Shown one piece after another: positions 33,097 through 41,739 of a stretch of 64,000 nucleotides of DNA. The stretch lies in contig OY282457.1 in NCBI GenBank assembly GCA_958296235.1, positions 4,087,338 through 4,151,337 on the forward strand, written 5' to 3'. The stretch comes from an uncultured Candidatus Binatia bacterium (GTDB taxonomy: Bacteria > Desulfobacterota > Binatia > Bin18). The notes below the pieces were generated by a model. That model did no database searches and was not told where the DNA came from. It worked only from the letters and a program-made list of their open reading frames with translations. The stretch's first letter is position 1. Each line of letters starts with the position of its first letter. A program made the translations under genes and the position numbers.

Positions 33097-34809
33097 CTAA
33101 AACTGATAGGTCAGGCGGACAACGGTCTCGTCGCGCTTGCGATACAGTCCGCCCAAACCCCAGCTCTCGTCCACCTGGCCGCCAAAGCCGGGCACGAAGA
33201 AATAATTCTGGGCGAGCCGGACGATCAGCCGGGGAGTGATATAGTAATCCACCACCCAGCCGAGCTGGGAACTGCAGTGGTTGATCGGGTCAATGACAAA
33301 GAAGGCCACCGGCAGGAGCTTGCCTCGCATATACGTGGTGCTGGCGGCAATCGTGCCGACGGCTTCCCAATTGCGGACTTTATCCGTGGCTGAAATCTGC
33401 CCCTGAAAACGGGACGTGCTGGTCGGAATATATTGCCAGAAGACCTGTGAGGTCAGGAAAAACGTAGAGCGGCGGTTGAGGGCGCGAATCCAGGTCGGTC
33501 GATCAAAGCCGATAAACGCCTGCCAGACATCGCTCTTCTTGATCCCCAGGAAGCCGCTCTCCAGGGGCCGCTCGCCCTCATCCAGAATCATAATCGGCTT
33601 GCGTTTGTCCGCGAAGGGCTTGCCGAACTCATAAATCGTTTCCATGCGCCACACGCCCTCGGTATAGTCATCGTCCGCATAACTGGCGGAGAGGCCGACC
33701 GCATGGGTGTAGGGATAGTAGGCTTCCGCCGGGAGAATGCCGCGCCCCAGCAGAGCGGCATTGCTGCGCGCCACATCCACTATCGTCTCGCAGCCGACTG
33801 CGCCGAGCTGGCACTGGTTGAGGCCGCGCAGGCTGGAGGTATTGACGCCGTCATCGTGGGCTGTGCGTTGATACAGATAGTTCAGCGTCACGGTGACGCC
33901 CTGCGGCGTGGTCGCGCCCACGCGGAAGCCGACCTGGCTGTTCTCATCGATGCTTTTGCTGTAATTGCCCCGCCGACCCAGGACCGTGCGGTTGAGGAGC
34001 CTGAAATTTCCTCCGGTCGGACTCCCCCCAAATGGATTCCCACTCGGCGAACTCCAGGGCCGACCCGGAGAGAAGCCCAATTTGAGCGGCACCCACAGCC
34101 CCGGCACCCAATAGGATTCGGCGTACACATCGCGCAACTGTCCAATCCGCCCAAAACTATAGGTGCCGCGTATCATCCAATACGGAATACGCAGATCGTC
34201 CCAGGTCTCCTGGCCGACTCCTCCACCGTGCCAGGTGGTATCCAGCGCGTTGGTCCGGTCGAGCATCCGCAGGTTGTCAGACTCTCCCCACACCACCATT
34301 TGACGACCGAGCCGCAAGGACAGGGGTATCCGGGCGAATTCGATGTCGGTGAAGACTTCGCGCAACGTACTCTCAAAGCGCAGGGCATGGGCCGCTTTGT
34401 GAGAGAGATCGGATATTTTTCCGTCCCGACCGGCCGGGCCGCGATAGGGAAACACGTCCTGGCGCGGACCCGGCTGAAAATCGTACACGCTGTCATACAC
34501 GCCCCGATACAGACCGACGAAGTGAGCATAGTCTATGCCCGGCAGGGAGAAGCGGCTGAAGGCCTGGCCGTTTTTGATCCAGTCATACTCCACCCGCGCC
34601 CGGAGGACGTTGCGCTGCTGAATGATGGACCATTTGTCCGGTTCCGGGTGACGGAAGATTTGCTGCGTTTGCAGATTGCCGGACAGGGAAAGATCACCAT
34701 AGGTGAAGTCTGCGCGGGCGAGGGAGAGGGGCAGGAGAAAGGTCAGTACGCACAGCGCGCTGAAAGTGCAGCTAGGCCGTAAAAGAGCCGTGTGATGAAT
34801 TATGTTCAT
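33097..34809 (-). CDS. DUF1302-family outer-membrane protein
   Basis: 570 aa. A signal peptide (CTFSALCVLTFLLPLSLARA) is followed by GDLSLSGNLQTQQIFRHP and repeated amphipathic strands, and it ends in aromatic VVRLTYQF, as expected for a beta-barrel insertion signal. RIPLSLRLGRQMVVWGESDNLRMLDRTNALDTTW is the most conserved DUF1302 segment. It probably forms an outer-membrane channel or porin-like barrel for hydrophobic compounds. It lies 69 bp downstream of the DUF1329 gene on the same strand, the common pairing, and is thought to be cotranscribed. Confidence 0.9.
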   Translation of the reverse strand: MNIIHHTALLRPSCTFSALCVLTFLLPLSLARADFTYGDLSLSGNLQTQQIFRHPEPDKWSIIQQRNVLRARVEYDWIKNGQAFSRFSLPGIDYAHFVGLYRGVYDSVYDFQPGPRQDVFPYRGPAGRDGKISDLSHKAAHALRFESTLREVFTDIEFARIPLSLRLGRQMVVWGESDNLRMLDRTNALDTTWHGGGVGQETWDDLRIPYWMIRGTYSFGRIGQLRDVYAESYWVPGLWVPLKLGFSPGRPWSSPSGNPFGGSPTGGNFRLLNRTVLGRRGNYSKSIDENSQVGFRVGATTPQGVTVTLNYLYQRTAHDDGVNTSSLRGLNQCQLGAVGCETIVDVARSNAALLGRGILPAEAYYPYTHAVGLSASYADDDYTEGVWRMETIYEFGKPFADKRKPIMILDEGERPLESGFLGIKKSDVWQAFIGFDRPTWIRALNRRSTFFLTSQVFWQYIPTSTSRFQGQISATDKVRNWEAVGTIAASTTYMRGKLLPVAFFVIDPINHCSSQLGWVVDYYITPRLIVRLAQNYFFVPGFGGQVDESWGLGGLYRKRDETVVRLTYQF

Positions 34810-34878
34810 AACGAAACGGGATGTTGTGGGAAGGGCGGAGGCTGAGGAAGCGTGCTCGCCGCCCTCTTGCCTGAGCCG

Positions 34879-36132
34879 CTAGCGCCCTCTGGCGACAATT
34901 TTGTTGAGATTGAAAAAGTCGGCCGGCATCGGCTCATTGCAGATAATTTTGGTTACTTCGGTGACTGACCCAAACGCATTCTGATAGTCAATCATGGTCT
35001 CGCCGGTCCACACCGGCACGCGCACTTGTTCATTGCCGGGATTGAATTTCGGGTTTCCGTATAGCTCGAACAGGGTCTTGGCGTGGGCCCCAGTGCGGTC
35101 GTACATGAGAGCATAAACGGGCACAAACATCTGACGGTCGATATACAGCACCCGTTTGCCATACGGATGATCGTCGGCCTTTGGCACGCCTTCGAGGACC
35201 ACCATCTCGCGCAACTCCCAGGGGTCGACCGGATACCAGCCGCCGCGTCCGCCAAAGGTCGTTTTTGCCGCCTGGACACCGACTGGCGCGAGGAGCGTCT
35301 GTATGCCCACCAACTTCCACGTATAGCTGCGGATATAACCGGAGAAGCCAAAGTAGTCGTCGTTCAGCAAGCCCGAGTCGAGCGCCACATCTTCGTGTTT
35401 TACGATGATCTTGCGAATCTTGCGCCCAGCCGGGGAATAGACCCAGTCGTCATCCTTGGCCTGGTCCCGTACATGCCGATGCTTCAGACTGATCGTATTT
35501 TTCAGATCAAACGGCGCGGTAATGTGGTAATATTCCTTATACAGCAGCCCCTCTTCCTGCCAAATATTGGGATCGGGGCCATCCGTTGGCGGTCGGTGCA
35601 TGCCGTAGGCCACGACATAATAGTTTTCGATCTCCCGATTGACGGTGCCGGATTCTTCTATGAGGCGAAAGGTATTCCAGATTTGCATGATAGTCCCAAA
35701 GTCGCGGTGCCGATAATTCCACGCCGCTTTGAGCCCGGCTTGCGCGTCGGCCGGGTCGAGAATGGGGAAGGGCATGCCGGCCACATAGCCGCCGAGTTCG
35801 CCGTCCGCGCCAAGTTGCACATGTTCGGCGTGGTTCTGCGTAGCCGTGATATAGGCGTCGCTTACCGGCAGGTCGGTTGTTTCCCGGACCTCAAACGCCA
35901 GCTCGCCGGCCTTGATCCTGTCAAGGATTTCGACCGGCAGATAGTCCTGGGCGGCCTGCCACGAATCCGGTCCGACCCGCGTACCGGGGGCCAAGCCCTC
36001 CGCCGACGGCTTGCCGTTGGCATAGGGATGAAACATCGCTTGTATGGCCGTGGCAGACATTTCCGCCCCGGCGAACGACGCCCAGAGCAGGCTACAGACG
36101 CTCACGCTCAAAACCCAGAGTAATTTTTGCAT
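34879..36132 (-). CDS. DUF1329-family periplasmic protein
   Basis: 417 aa with a signal peptide (QKLLWVLSVSVCSLLWASFAGA). The DUF1329 segments are MFHPYANGKPSAEGLAPGTRVGPDSWQAAQDYLPVEILD, then AGWNYRHRDFGT-type text, VYSPAGRKIRKI, GGWYPVDPWELREMVVLEG and RVLYIDRQMFVPVYALMYDRTG. These proteins resemble LolA/LolB lipid carriers and accompany DUF1302 and, elsewhere, MMPL/RND-type transporters in loci for steroid, hydrocarbon or lipid transport. Here only the DUF1302 partner is present. The 490-bp upstream gap carries element A copy 3. Confidence 0.9.
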   Translation of the reverse strand: MQKLLWVLSVSVCSLLWASFAGAEMSATAIQAMFHPYANGKPSAEGLAPGTRVGPDSWQAAQDYLPVEILDRIKAGELAFEVRETTDLPVSDAYITATQNHAEHVQLGADGELGGYVAGMPFPILDPADAQAGLKAAWNYRHRDFGTIMQIWNTFRLIEESGTVNREIENYYVVAYGMHRPPTDGPDPNIWQEEGLLYKEYYHITAPFDLKNTISLKHRHVRDQAKDDDWVYSPAGRKIRKIIVKHEDVALDSGLLNDDYFGFSGYIRSYTWKLVGIQTLLAPVGVQAAKTTFGGRGGWYPVDPWELREMVVLEGVPKADDHPYGKRVLYIDRQMFVPVYALMYDRTGAHAKTLFELYGNPKFNPGNEQVRVPVWTGETMIDYQNAFGSVTEVTKIICNEPMPADFFNLNKIVARGR

Positions 36133-36331
36133 ATTCTCCCCTGTTGGCCGGCGAGGCGCTTGGCCGATAAAACCGACCCCGCCGCCGACCGATAACGCCG
36201 CCTTATACCAGTTCGTTCAGTCTCCAGCAATGAAGCCAGCGCAGTGCCGCTTCTCCTTGTGTCCCGATGACGCGGGATAATGCTGTGAGGCTCTTTGGGT
36301 TCTCTCCTCCAGAGGCATAATGTGAACGACA

Positions 36332-36506
36332 GATAGTGTCTCAGTTTGAAACTTCCCCCTCACCCCAGCCCTCACCCCCCCCGTTCCCGCTGGGAGCGGG
36401 GGGCCGGCTATCGGCCCTTTTGAGTCCTTAGTCCTCAACCCTCTCCCCTGGAGGGAGAGGGTGGCCGAAGGCCGGGTGAGGGGGAAAGGCAAAGGGAGAC
36501 ACTACC
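36332..36506. mobile_element. MITE-like element A, copy 3, with exact 8-bp target duplication
   Basis: The ends GATAGTGTCTCAGTTT and GGGAGACACTACC are inverted repeats of the element A type. They are flanked by identical GAACGACA octamers (36324-36331 and 36507-36514). The 175-bp interior carries CCCTCACCC and CCTCTCCCCTGGAGGGAGAGG palindromes. It lies between the DUF1329 gene and the divergent radical SAM gene; apart from it, this gap shows no gene. Confidence 0.85.
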
Positions 36507-36622
36507 GAACGACACAAAGCATTGAATTGTACAAGATAACAAGGTAGAGTTATCCGGTTATGCAAACGAACCAAAATAAGGATTTCCTTACTCATAACGG
36601 GTGGTAGTGAGGGAGGAAGGCT

Positions 36623-38626
36623 ATGCGTGTGAAAAAAGGACTCCTGATCGCGCCGGAATTCCCGGCTGACTCCTTCTGGAGCTTTAAGTATGTGATGGAG
36701 TATATCCGGCGTAAAGCGCCATTCCCGCCTCTCGGGCTGCTGACCTTCGCGGCCCTGATGCCGCAGGACGAATGGGAATTTGAACTGGTTGATCTGAATG
36801 TCGAGCGCCTTTCGTCTCAGAAGCTCCGCAAGAAAATTCAGGACAGTGACGCCGTTTTTACCGGGGCGATGAATGTCCAGCGCGACTCCTTGGTTGACCT
36901 CCTCAAAGGACCGGCCCGCGGTACAGACACGCCTTGGGTTCTTGGTGGGCCCCTGGCCTCGACCTATCGCAGCTCCATTATGGACCCGCGGAACGAGATG
37001 GATGCGGCGCTGCATCAAGGGCTCGACTACCTGGTCTGGGGCGAGGCGAGTCCGTGGATCGCCGAGCTCAATCGTCGCCTGGAGGAGACCCCCCAACATC
37101 GCGCCGAGTCCCCCTTTCTCTTCATCCCCGAACGGGTCCTCAACGCGCCTGAAGCCTCCCGTAAATATCTCCAGGATCGTTCCATTTTCGAGCCTTTTGA
37201 CGGCCTGCCCAGCCCCCGCTGGGATTTGATTGAGGTTGGTCACTACCGCGCCCTGATGTTGCAAACGACAGCCGGCTGCCGCTTTCGGTGTAATTTCTGT
37301 GACATCATTCAGTTCAATGGCGGCTTCCCCCGGGCGAAGGGCGGCGGCGATGTCACGCGAGAACTGCAAGCCATCTATGACACCGGTTTTCGGGGTGGGT
37401 TGTTCACGGTTGACGATAATTTCGTGTCCGAACCCAAGGCCATGGAAGAGATCCTGGACGCGATGACGGAATTCCAGCGTCAACACGACTATCCCTTTGA
37501 ATTCTTTACCCAGGCGAGTATTGACCTGGGCAAAGAATCGCTGGCCTATCTGGTGCCCCTGATGCAGCAGGCCGGGTTTGTGACTGTCTTCTTGGGCATC
37601 GAGAACCCCGACCCCGCGGCCCTGCGGCAGATGAACAAAATTCAGAATATCAAAACTGCCCCAAAAGATACGATCAGCTTACTCCAGAAACACGGCATTG
37701 AGGTGCAGGCCGGCTTTATCTTTGGCGCTGATACCGATACCCCACAGACGGCTGACACGATTGTTGACTTTGTCGAAAAGAATGGGGTCTTCTCGGCCAT
37801 GACCGGGACGTTGACCCCGCTGCCGCATACGCCGCTGTATGTCGAGCTCAAAGAGCAGGGCCGTCTGCTCGAAGCGGACCTGGCGTGCAATAATGTTGAT
37901 GATACTGTCCAGTTCAAACCCATGATGGGCCTCGACAATATGCAGCGCGGCTTTCTCCATATCCTGGAGTCGCTGTTCAGCCCGCAGGCCATGTATGGCC
38001 GGGCGGAGCGCCTGATTGGTCGCCTGGATGCCCATATTTTTACGAGCAGCCATCCTGGTAGGGGCCACCTCTCCGCCGCTCTGCGCTCCTTTGCCAGGCA
38101 AAGCCTGAGCGGCGTCTGGACGCAGGAGCAGCGGAGCTACCTCCATCTGCTCAAGCGGGCCGTCCAGCTTGATAAACAATTCCTGCGGGATATCCGCGCG
38201 GAAGCTCGGAATCTGGGCTCCTATTGGGACAAGGTCGGGGTCGCGGCCAAGAACTATATTGAGCTGGACGGACAAGATGCCAAGCGGTTTGCCGAGATGC
38301 TGTCCTACGCCCAGGGTGCGCTGGTGCGCTGCCGGCCCGATATGGGCCTGACCGAAGTCCAGGATTTTGTCCAACGCGTTCGAGAGGCGGTTGCCCAAGG
38401 CGTCCTGCCCCGCGCAGAAGCCCAATCGGTCTATGAAGCCGCCCGCGAGTATTTGCAGGCGAAGCGCGCCCTGTTCCAGTTTCCAGGGTCACATCTGGTG
38501 AAGGCGTTTGAATTGTCGATTGTTGGCATTCACTACGGAACAGTGGTGGATCACGTCCTCACCAAAATGCGGTCGGGACATGGCTTGACGCTTTCCACCG
38601 AGCCCATGAGCGCGCGGCCGGCCTAA
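36623..38626 (+). CDS. B12-binding-domain-type radical SAM protein (DUF4070/HpnP-like)
   Basis: 667 aa. Residues 1-140 form a Rossmann-like cobalamin-binding-type domain (PPLGLLTFAALMPQDEWEFELVDLNVE), without a visible DxHxxG motif. The radical SAM core follows with the cluster C219-x3-C223-x2-C226 in TAGCRFRCNFCD. KHGIEVQAGFIFGADTDTPQ and a DUF4070-like tail then extend to the end. The overall layout resembles HpnP hopanoid methylases and other class B enzymes. Such enzymes methylate or rearrange lipids and natural products. A weak SD-like GGGAGGAAGG precedes the ATG. No hopanoid genes are nearby, so the substrate is open. Confidence 0.85.
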   Translation: MRVKKGLLIAPEFPADSFWSFKYVMEYIRRKAPFPPLGLLTFAALMPQDEWEFELVDLNVERLSSQKLRKKIQDSDAVFTGAMNVQRDSLVDLLKGPARGTDTPWVLGGPLASTYRSSIMDPRNEMDAALHQGLDYLVWGEASPWIAELNRRLEETPQHRAESPFLFIPERVLNAPEASRKYLQDRSIFEPFDGLPSPRWDLIEVGHYRALMLQTTAGCRFRCNFCDIIQFNGGFPRAKGGGDVTRELQAIYDTGFRGGLFTVDDNFVSEPKAMEEILDAMTEFQRQHDYPFEFFTQASIDLGKESLAYLVPLMQQAGFVTVFLGIENPDPAALRQMNKIQNIKTAPKDTISLLQKHGIEVQAGFIFGADTDTPQTADTIVDFVEKNGVFSAMTGTLTPLPHTPLYVELKEQGRLLEADLACNNVDDTVQFKPMMGLDNMQRGFLHILESLFSPQAMYGRAERLIGRLDAHIFTSSHPGRGHLSAALRSFARQSLSGVWTQEQRSYLHLLKRAVQLDKQFLRDIRAEARNLGSYWDKVGVAAKNYIELDGQDAKRFAEMLSYAQGALVRCRPDMGLTEVQDFVQRVREAVAQGVLPRAEAQSVYEAAREYLQAKRALFQFPGSHLVKAFELSIVGIHYGTVVDHVLTKMRSGHGLTLSTEPMSARPA

Positions 38627-38669
38627 GCGTCTCTACCTGGCGGGAGTCGTCGGGCTCCTCCCTGTCATT

Positions 38670-39530
38670 TTATGGCTGAACCTCTGCCTGCACGACCCAC
38701 GTCGCGCTCGAAAGACAGACGCTGTTGCCGTCCGCATACGGCAGCAGGGCTGCGCGGATAGACTCTGCAACGCGGCTGCGTGTGTCAGCATCGGACTCGC
38801 GCAACAGGGCCGCAACCGGCCCGATGGTCAGGAGGAAGGCGACTGCTCCATCTACGCCTGTTGCTCCGCCGACGCTCATATCTGTTTCATGGGACTGGCA
38901 GCGCACATTGCGAAACCCGGCAGTGTCAAGAATGGCGCGCACACGAGCAGGGTCGGCCAAAGAAAAGGGGCCGGGGGCGCCGGGCTCAGGGCGCGGCGGA
39001 AGCGGCACATGTTGCGCCGCGGCTTGCAGCGGCACCCGAACCCAATCATTCTTGCGCAGCTCCTGCCAGCACAGGAAACACAGCCGCCCCCCAGGGCGTA
39101 GCGCCGTCCGCAGATTGCCAAAAGCCTGGGCCGCATCCTCGAAGAACATGACGCCGAAACGAGAAAAGATCAGATCAACGCTGGCCGGCTCAAACTGATG
39201 CGTCTGAGCATCGGCCGGCAGGAAGGTCAGGTTCTGAAGCTGTTGTTCCTGTTGACGCTCACGGGCGCGGCCCAGCATGGGACGGGAGATATCAATGCCC
39301 GTCACCGAGCCGCGCGGACCGACCTGCTCCGCCAGGGCGAGGGCGGTGTGTCCGCAGCCGCAGCCAACATCGAGAACGGACTCACCTGGCTGCGCGGCCG
39401 CCTGCTCCAATGCGACCAGTCCCAACGGACCGATCTGGGCATCAAGCCGTTCCTGGAGTTGGACCCATTGCGGACCGCCCCGTTCATTCCAATACTCAAT
39501 CTGCTCTGCATTGATCCGTCCGTCTGCCAT
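38670..39530 (-). CDS. SAM-dependent class I methyltransferase
   Basis: 286 aa from the ATG at 39530 (GGAG upstream); a TTG at 39542 is an alternative. Motif I VLDVGCGCGHTALALAE, post-I GIDISRPMLGRARE, motif II FLPADAQTHQFEPASVDLIFSRFGVMFFEDAAQAF and motif III LRPGGRLCFLCWQEL identify a UbiE/ArsM-like fold. The acceptor is not known. It lies convergent to the radical SAM gene (43-bp gap) and 56 bp downstream of the GST gene on the same strand. Confidence 0.92.
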   Translation of the reverse strand: MADGRINAEQIEYWNERGGPQWVQLQERLDAQIGPLGLVALEQAAAQPGESVLDVGCGCGHTALALAEQVGPRGSVTGIDISRPMLGRARERQQEQQLQNLTFLPADAQTHQFEPASVDLIFSRFGVMFFEDAAQAFGNLRTALRPGGRLCFLCWQELRKNDWVRVPLQAAAQHVPLPPRPEPGAPGPFSLADPARVRAILDTAGFRNVRCQSHETDMSVGGATGVDGAVAFLLTIGPVAALLRESDADTRSRVAESIRAALLPYADGNSVCLSSATWVVQAEVQP

Positions 39531-39586
39531 ACGCTGCTCCAAACGACTTTCCTCTCCCTGTCATCCCTCGGTAGCCAGGCGTTGTC

Positions 39587-40399
39587 TCAGAACACAATCG
39601 GGAGCTCCAAATACTCCTGATACATAAAATCACGGTGCTCCAGCAGGGCCGGCGTGAGCGCGGCGACAACGACCGGCTCCGTCGTCACATAGAAGGCACG
39701 AAAGGCCGTGGCCATCGGGCAGTGTTCCTCCGGCAGGGGCTGAACCAGGGCGGCAAATGTCGCCCAATAAATATCGAGCGCGGAGAGCTGGTTGCCGATA
39801 AAAAACCGGCTGCCCTGCGCCTGCTGCCGCTCAAGCTGAGAGGCGAGCGCGCCAACAACAGCCGCCATGCGTTCCGGCGCGGCTTCAGCCGCTGCCGGGC
39901 TGTAGCCATACTTATTGCCAAAGCCGGCCCAAAAGGCTTTGGTGCCCTCGTCCACGTCCGGGTCGGTCAGCATGCTGTGGACCATCATCAGCCGTTTTGA
40001 CCAGGCATACCCCTGCTCGCCGCAGATCTCGTTGCAATAGCCAAACATGCGCATCCGGTCTTCGATATTATGCGGAATGAGAGGGGGGTTGGGTTCAAGG
40101 CGTTCGGCCAGGGAGAGCTGCTCAAACCACTTCGCGCGCGGCGGCTCGTCATTCCAGATGGCGACTGGCGCGCTGGACTGGGCGGTCCACTCGCGGAGGG
40201 CCGTGTCGTTGCCATCCAGACTGGCCGCAACAACCGGGGTGTAGGGGATGTTTTTGACATAAAAGAGTCCTTTGCAGGCTTCCCGCCACGGGCCGGGCAC
40301 GGCGTAGTCGCCCAGGACGAGACGCAGACCGGACATCTTTTTTGCGTCTTCAATACTGGCGTACTCGATAGTGATGGCGTCGAGACCGATTTCTGCCAT
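39587..40399 (-). CDS. Glutathione S-transferase family protein
   Basis: 270 aa, somewhat longer than a typical GST. The N-terminal thioredoxin-like part carries RLVLGDYAVPGPWREACKGLFYVKNIPYTPVVAASLD and PPRAKWFEQLSLAERLEPNPPLIPHNIEDRMRMFG. The C-terminal all-helical part ends in RFFIGNQLSALDIYWATFAALVQPLPEEHCPM, the conserved N-capping D-I-Y-W helix of GSTs. Conjugation or isomerisation of an electrophile is plausible. The active-site residue is not clear (no obvious N-terminal Ser or Cys). Confidence 0.82.
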   Translation of the reverse strand: MAEIGLDAITIEYASIEDAKKMSGLRLVLGDYAVPGPWREACKGLFYVKNIPYTPVVAASLDGNDTALREWTAQSSAPVAIWNDEPPRAKWFEQLSLAERLEPNPPLIPHNIEDRMRMFGYCNEICGEQGYAWSKRLMMVHSMLTDPDVDEGTKAFWAGFGNKYGYSPAAAEAAPERMAAVVGALASQLERQQAQGSRFFIGNQLSALDIYWATFAALVQPLPEEHCPMATAFRAFYVTTEPVVVAALTPALLEHRDFMYQEYLELPIVF

Positions 40400-40477
40400 A
40401 GTGTTCTCCTTTTTGCTTGCGGGCTGGCGTTCCCGTGTATCAGTCTGAAGTGCCGCTGACCAGTGAGAGCCCGCTGT

Positions 40478-40876
40478 TTATGCCGCGGCGATCTTTTGGC
40501 GCGGCAGCGTCAGCGGTTCGTGAAAATGTGTTTCCACCAGTGTAATCCCCAGACTTTCCGCCCTTGCTCGATCCTCGGCGTCCCAGCCATCCTCGACCCA
40601 CACGATCTTTTTTCCCGGCCCGACCAGGCCGGCCAGCCCCTCAGTTTTTGTGGCCTTCCAGGACAGTGACGGCAGGTGGATATCGAGCGCGGCGAATTCC
40701 AGGTGGATGTGGGCCTGCCACGAAGAGAGGATAAGGACGACGTGGAACTGTTCCTGACACCACGCAACGAATTCCTGGACTCCCTCTTTCCAATCTGTCC
40801 CCCGTATGGTGCCAGCGGCACCCTGAAGAGATTTCAGCACGCCATCGACATCGAGCAAGAGAATATTTGTCGGCAT
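40478..40876 (-). CDS. HAD-superfamily hydrolase-like protein
   Basis: 132 aa. LLLDVDGVLKS carries the HAD motif I nucleophile pair (D-x-D-G), VVLILSSWQAHIH is motif II, and KIVWVEDGWDAEDRARAESLGITLVETH supplies the acidic motif. The cap is minimal, like that of small phosphatases or secondary HAD-domain proteins. Its substrate is unknown. It ends 78 bp upstream of the GST gene on the same strand and follows the enoyl-CoA hydratase gene by 13 bp, so these may form one transcript. Confidence 0.85.
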   Translation of the reverse strand: MPTNILLLDVDGVLKSLQGAAGTIRGTDWKEGVQEFVAWCQEQFHVVLILSSWQAHIHLEFAALDIHLPSLSWKATKTEGLAGLVGPGKKIVWVEDGWDAEDRARAESLGITLVETHFHEPLTLPRQKIAAA

Positions 40877-40889
40877 GGGACAGCAGAAC

Positions 40890-41720
40890 TCAGCGGCCGG
40901 TGAAGACGGGTGGTCTCTTCTCTCTGAAGGCGCGAACCGCTTCTTGAAAATCCTCCGTGCCCGCCGCCCGAACCAGACGGTCGGCTTCCATGTCCAGGCA
41001 GGTATGCAGGTCTTGGGTCGTGGCGCGGTTCAGATTTTCCTTCATATAGCGCAGAGCCAACCGCGGGCCGGCGGCAATCCGTGTGGTAAAGGCGCGGGCT
41101 TCCGTCTCAAACGCCTCGTCTGGAAAGACCCGATTGAAGATGCCCAGACGCTCACATTCTGCGGCATTGACGCGCTCAGAGGTATAATAGAGTTCTCGCG
41201 CCTTGGCCGTGCCAACCAGTTGGGTCAAAAACCAGCTTCCGCCGTAATCTCCAGACAGGCCGATTTTCCCAAACCCGGTAGTGACAAACGCCCGCGCCGT
41301 GGCAATACGGATATCGCACGCCAGGGCTATCGAAAGGCCGGCTCCGGCAGCAGGGCCGGGCAGAGCGGCGATCACGGGTTTTTCGAGTTCATAGATCATG
41401 CCGGTCAGCGTTCTCTGACGCCGGCGCAAGAGCTGAATCTTGTCCTCCGGCGTCTGTTCTTCTTTGGACCACGAGCCAAAGGTTTTGACATCGCCGCCGG
41501 CGCAAAAGGCGGTCCCGGCTCCGGTCAGCATAATGCAGCCCACATCGGGGCGGACTGCCAACTCCGGTATGATGGCGCGCAACGCCGGGGTCAGCGTGTC
41601 CGACAAGGCGTTGCGGGCTTCGGGGCGATTGAACGTCACCACTCCAACACGATCTTCGATATGGCACAGGAGTTGTTCCGTGCCGGTATCTATTGCTTGT
41701 CTATGCGATTCTTCGGACAT
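40890..41720 (-). CDS. Enoyl-CoA hydratase/isomerase family protein (crotonase fold)
   Basis: 276 aa from the ATG at 41720 (AGAGGAGC upstream). It has crotonase features: VVTFNRPEARNALSDTLTPAL, the first oxyanion segment GAGTAFCAGGDVKTF, KPVIAALPGPAAGAGLSIALACDIRIAT and KIGLSGDYGGSWFLTQLVG, where GDYGGS replaces one of the usual catalytic glutamate positions. The mechanism is thus probably not plain hydration of short-chain enoyl-CoA. It probably acts on an unidentified acyl-CoA thioester in a catabolic pathway. Confidence 0.9.
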   Translation of the reverse strand: MSEESHRQAIDTGTEQLLCHIEDRVGVVTFNRPEARNALSDTLTPALRAIIPELAVRPDVGCIMLTGAGTAFCAGGDVKTFGSWSKEEQTPEDKIQLLRRRQRTLTGMIYELEKPVIAALPGPAAGAGLSIALACDIRIATARAFVTTGFGKIGLSGDYGGSWFLTQLVGTAKARELYYTSERVNAAECERLGIFNRVFPDEAFETEARAFTTRIAAGPRLALRYMKENLNRATTQDLHTCLDMEADRLVRAAGTEDFQEAVRAFREKRPPVFTGR

Positions 41721-41739
41721 GTTTGCTCCTCTGCTCACT

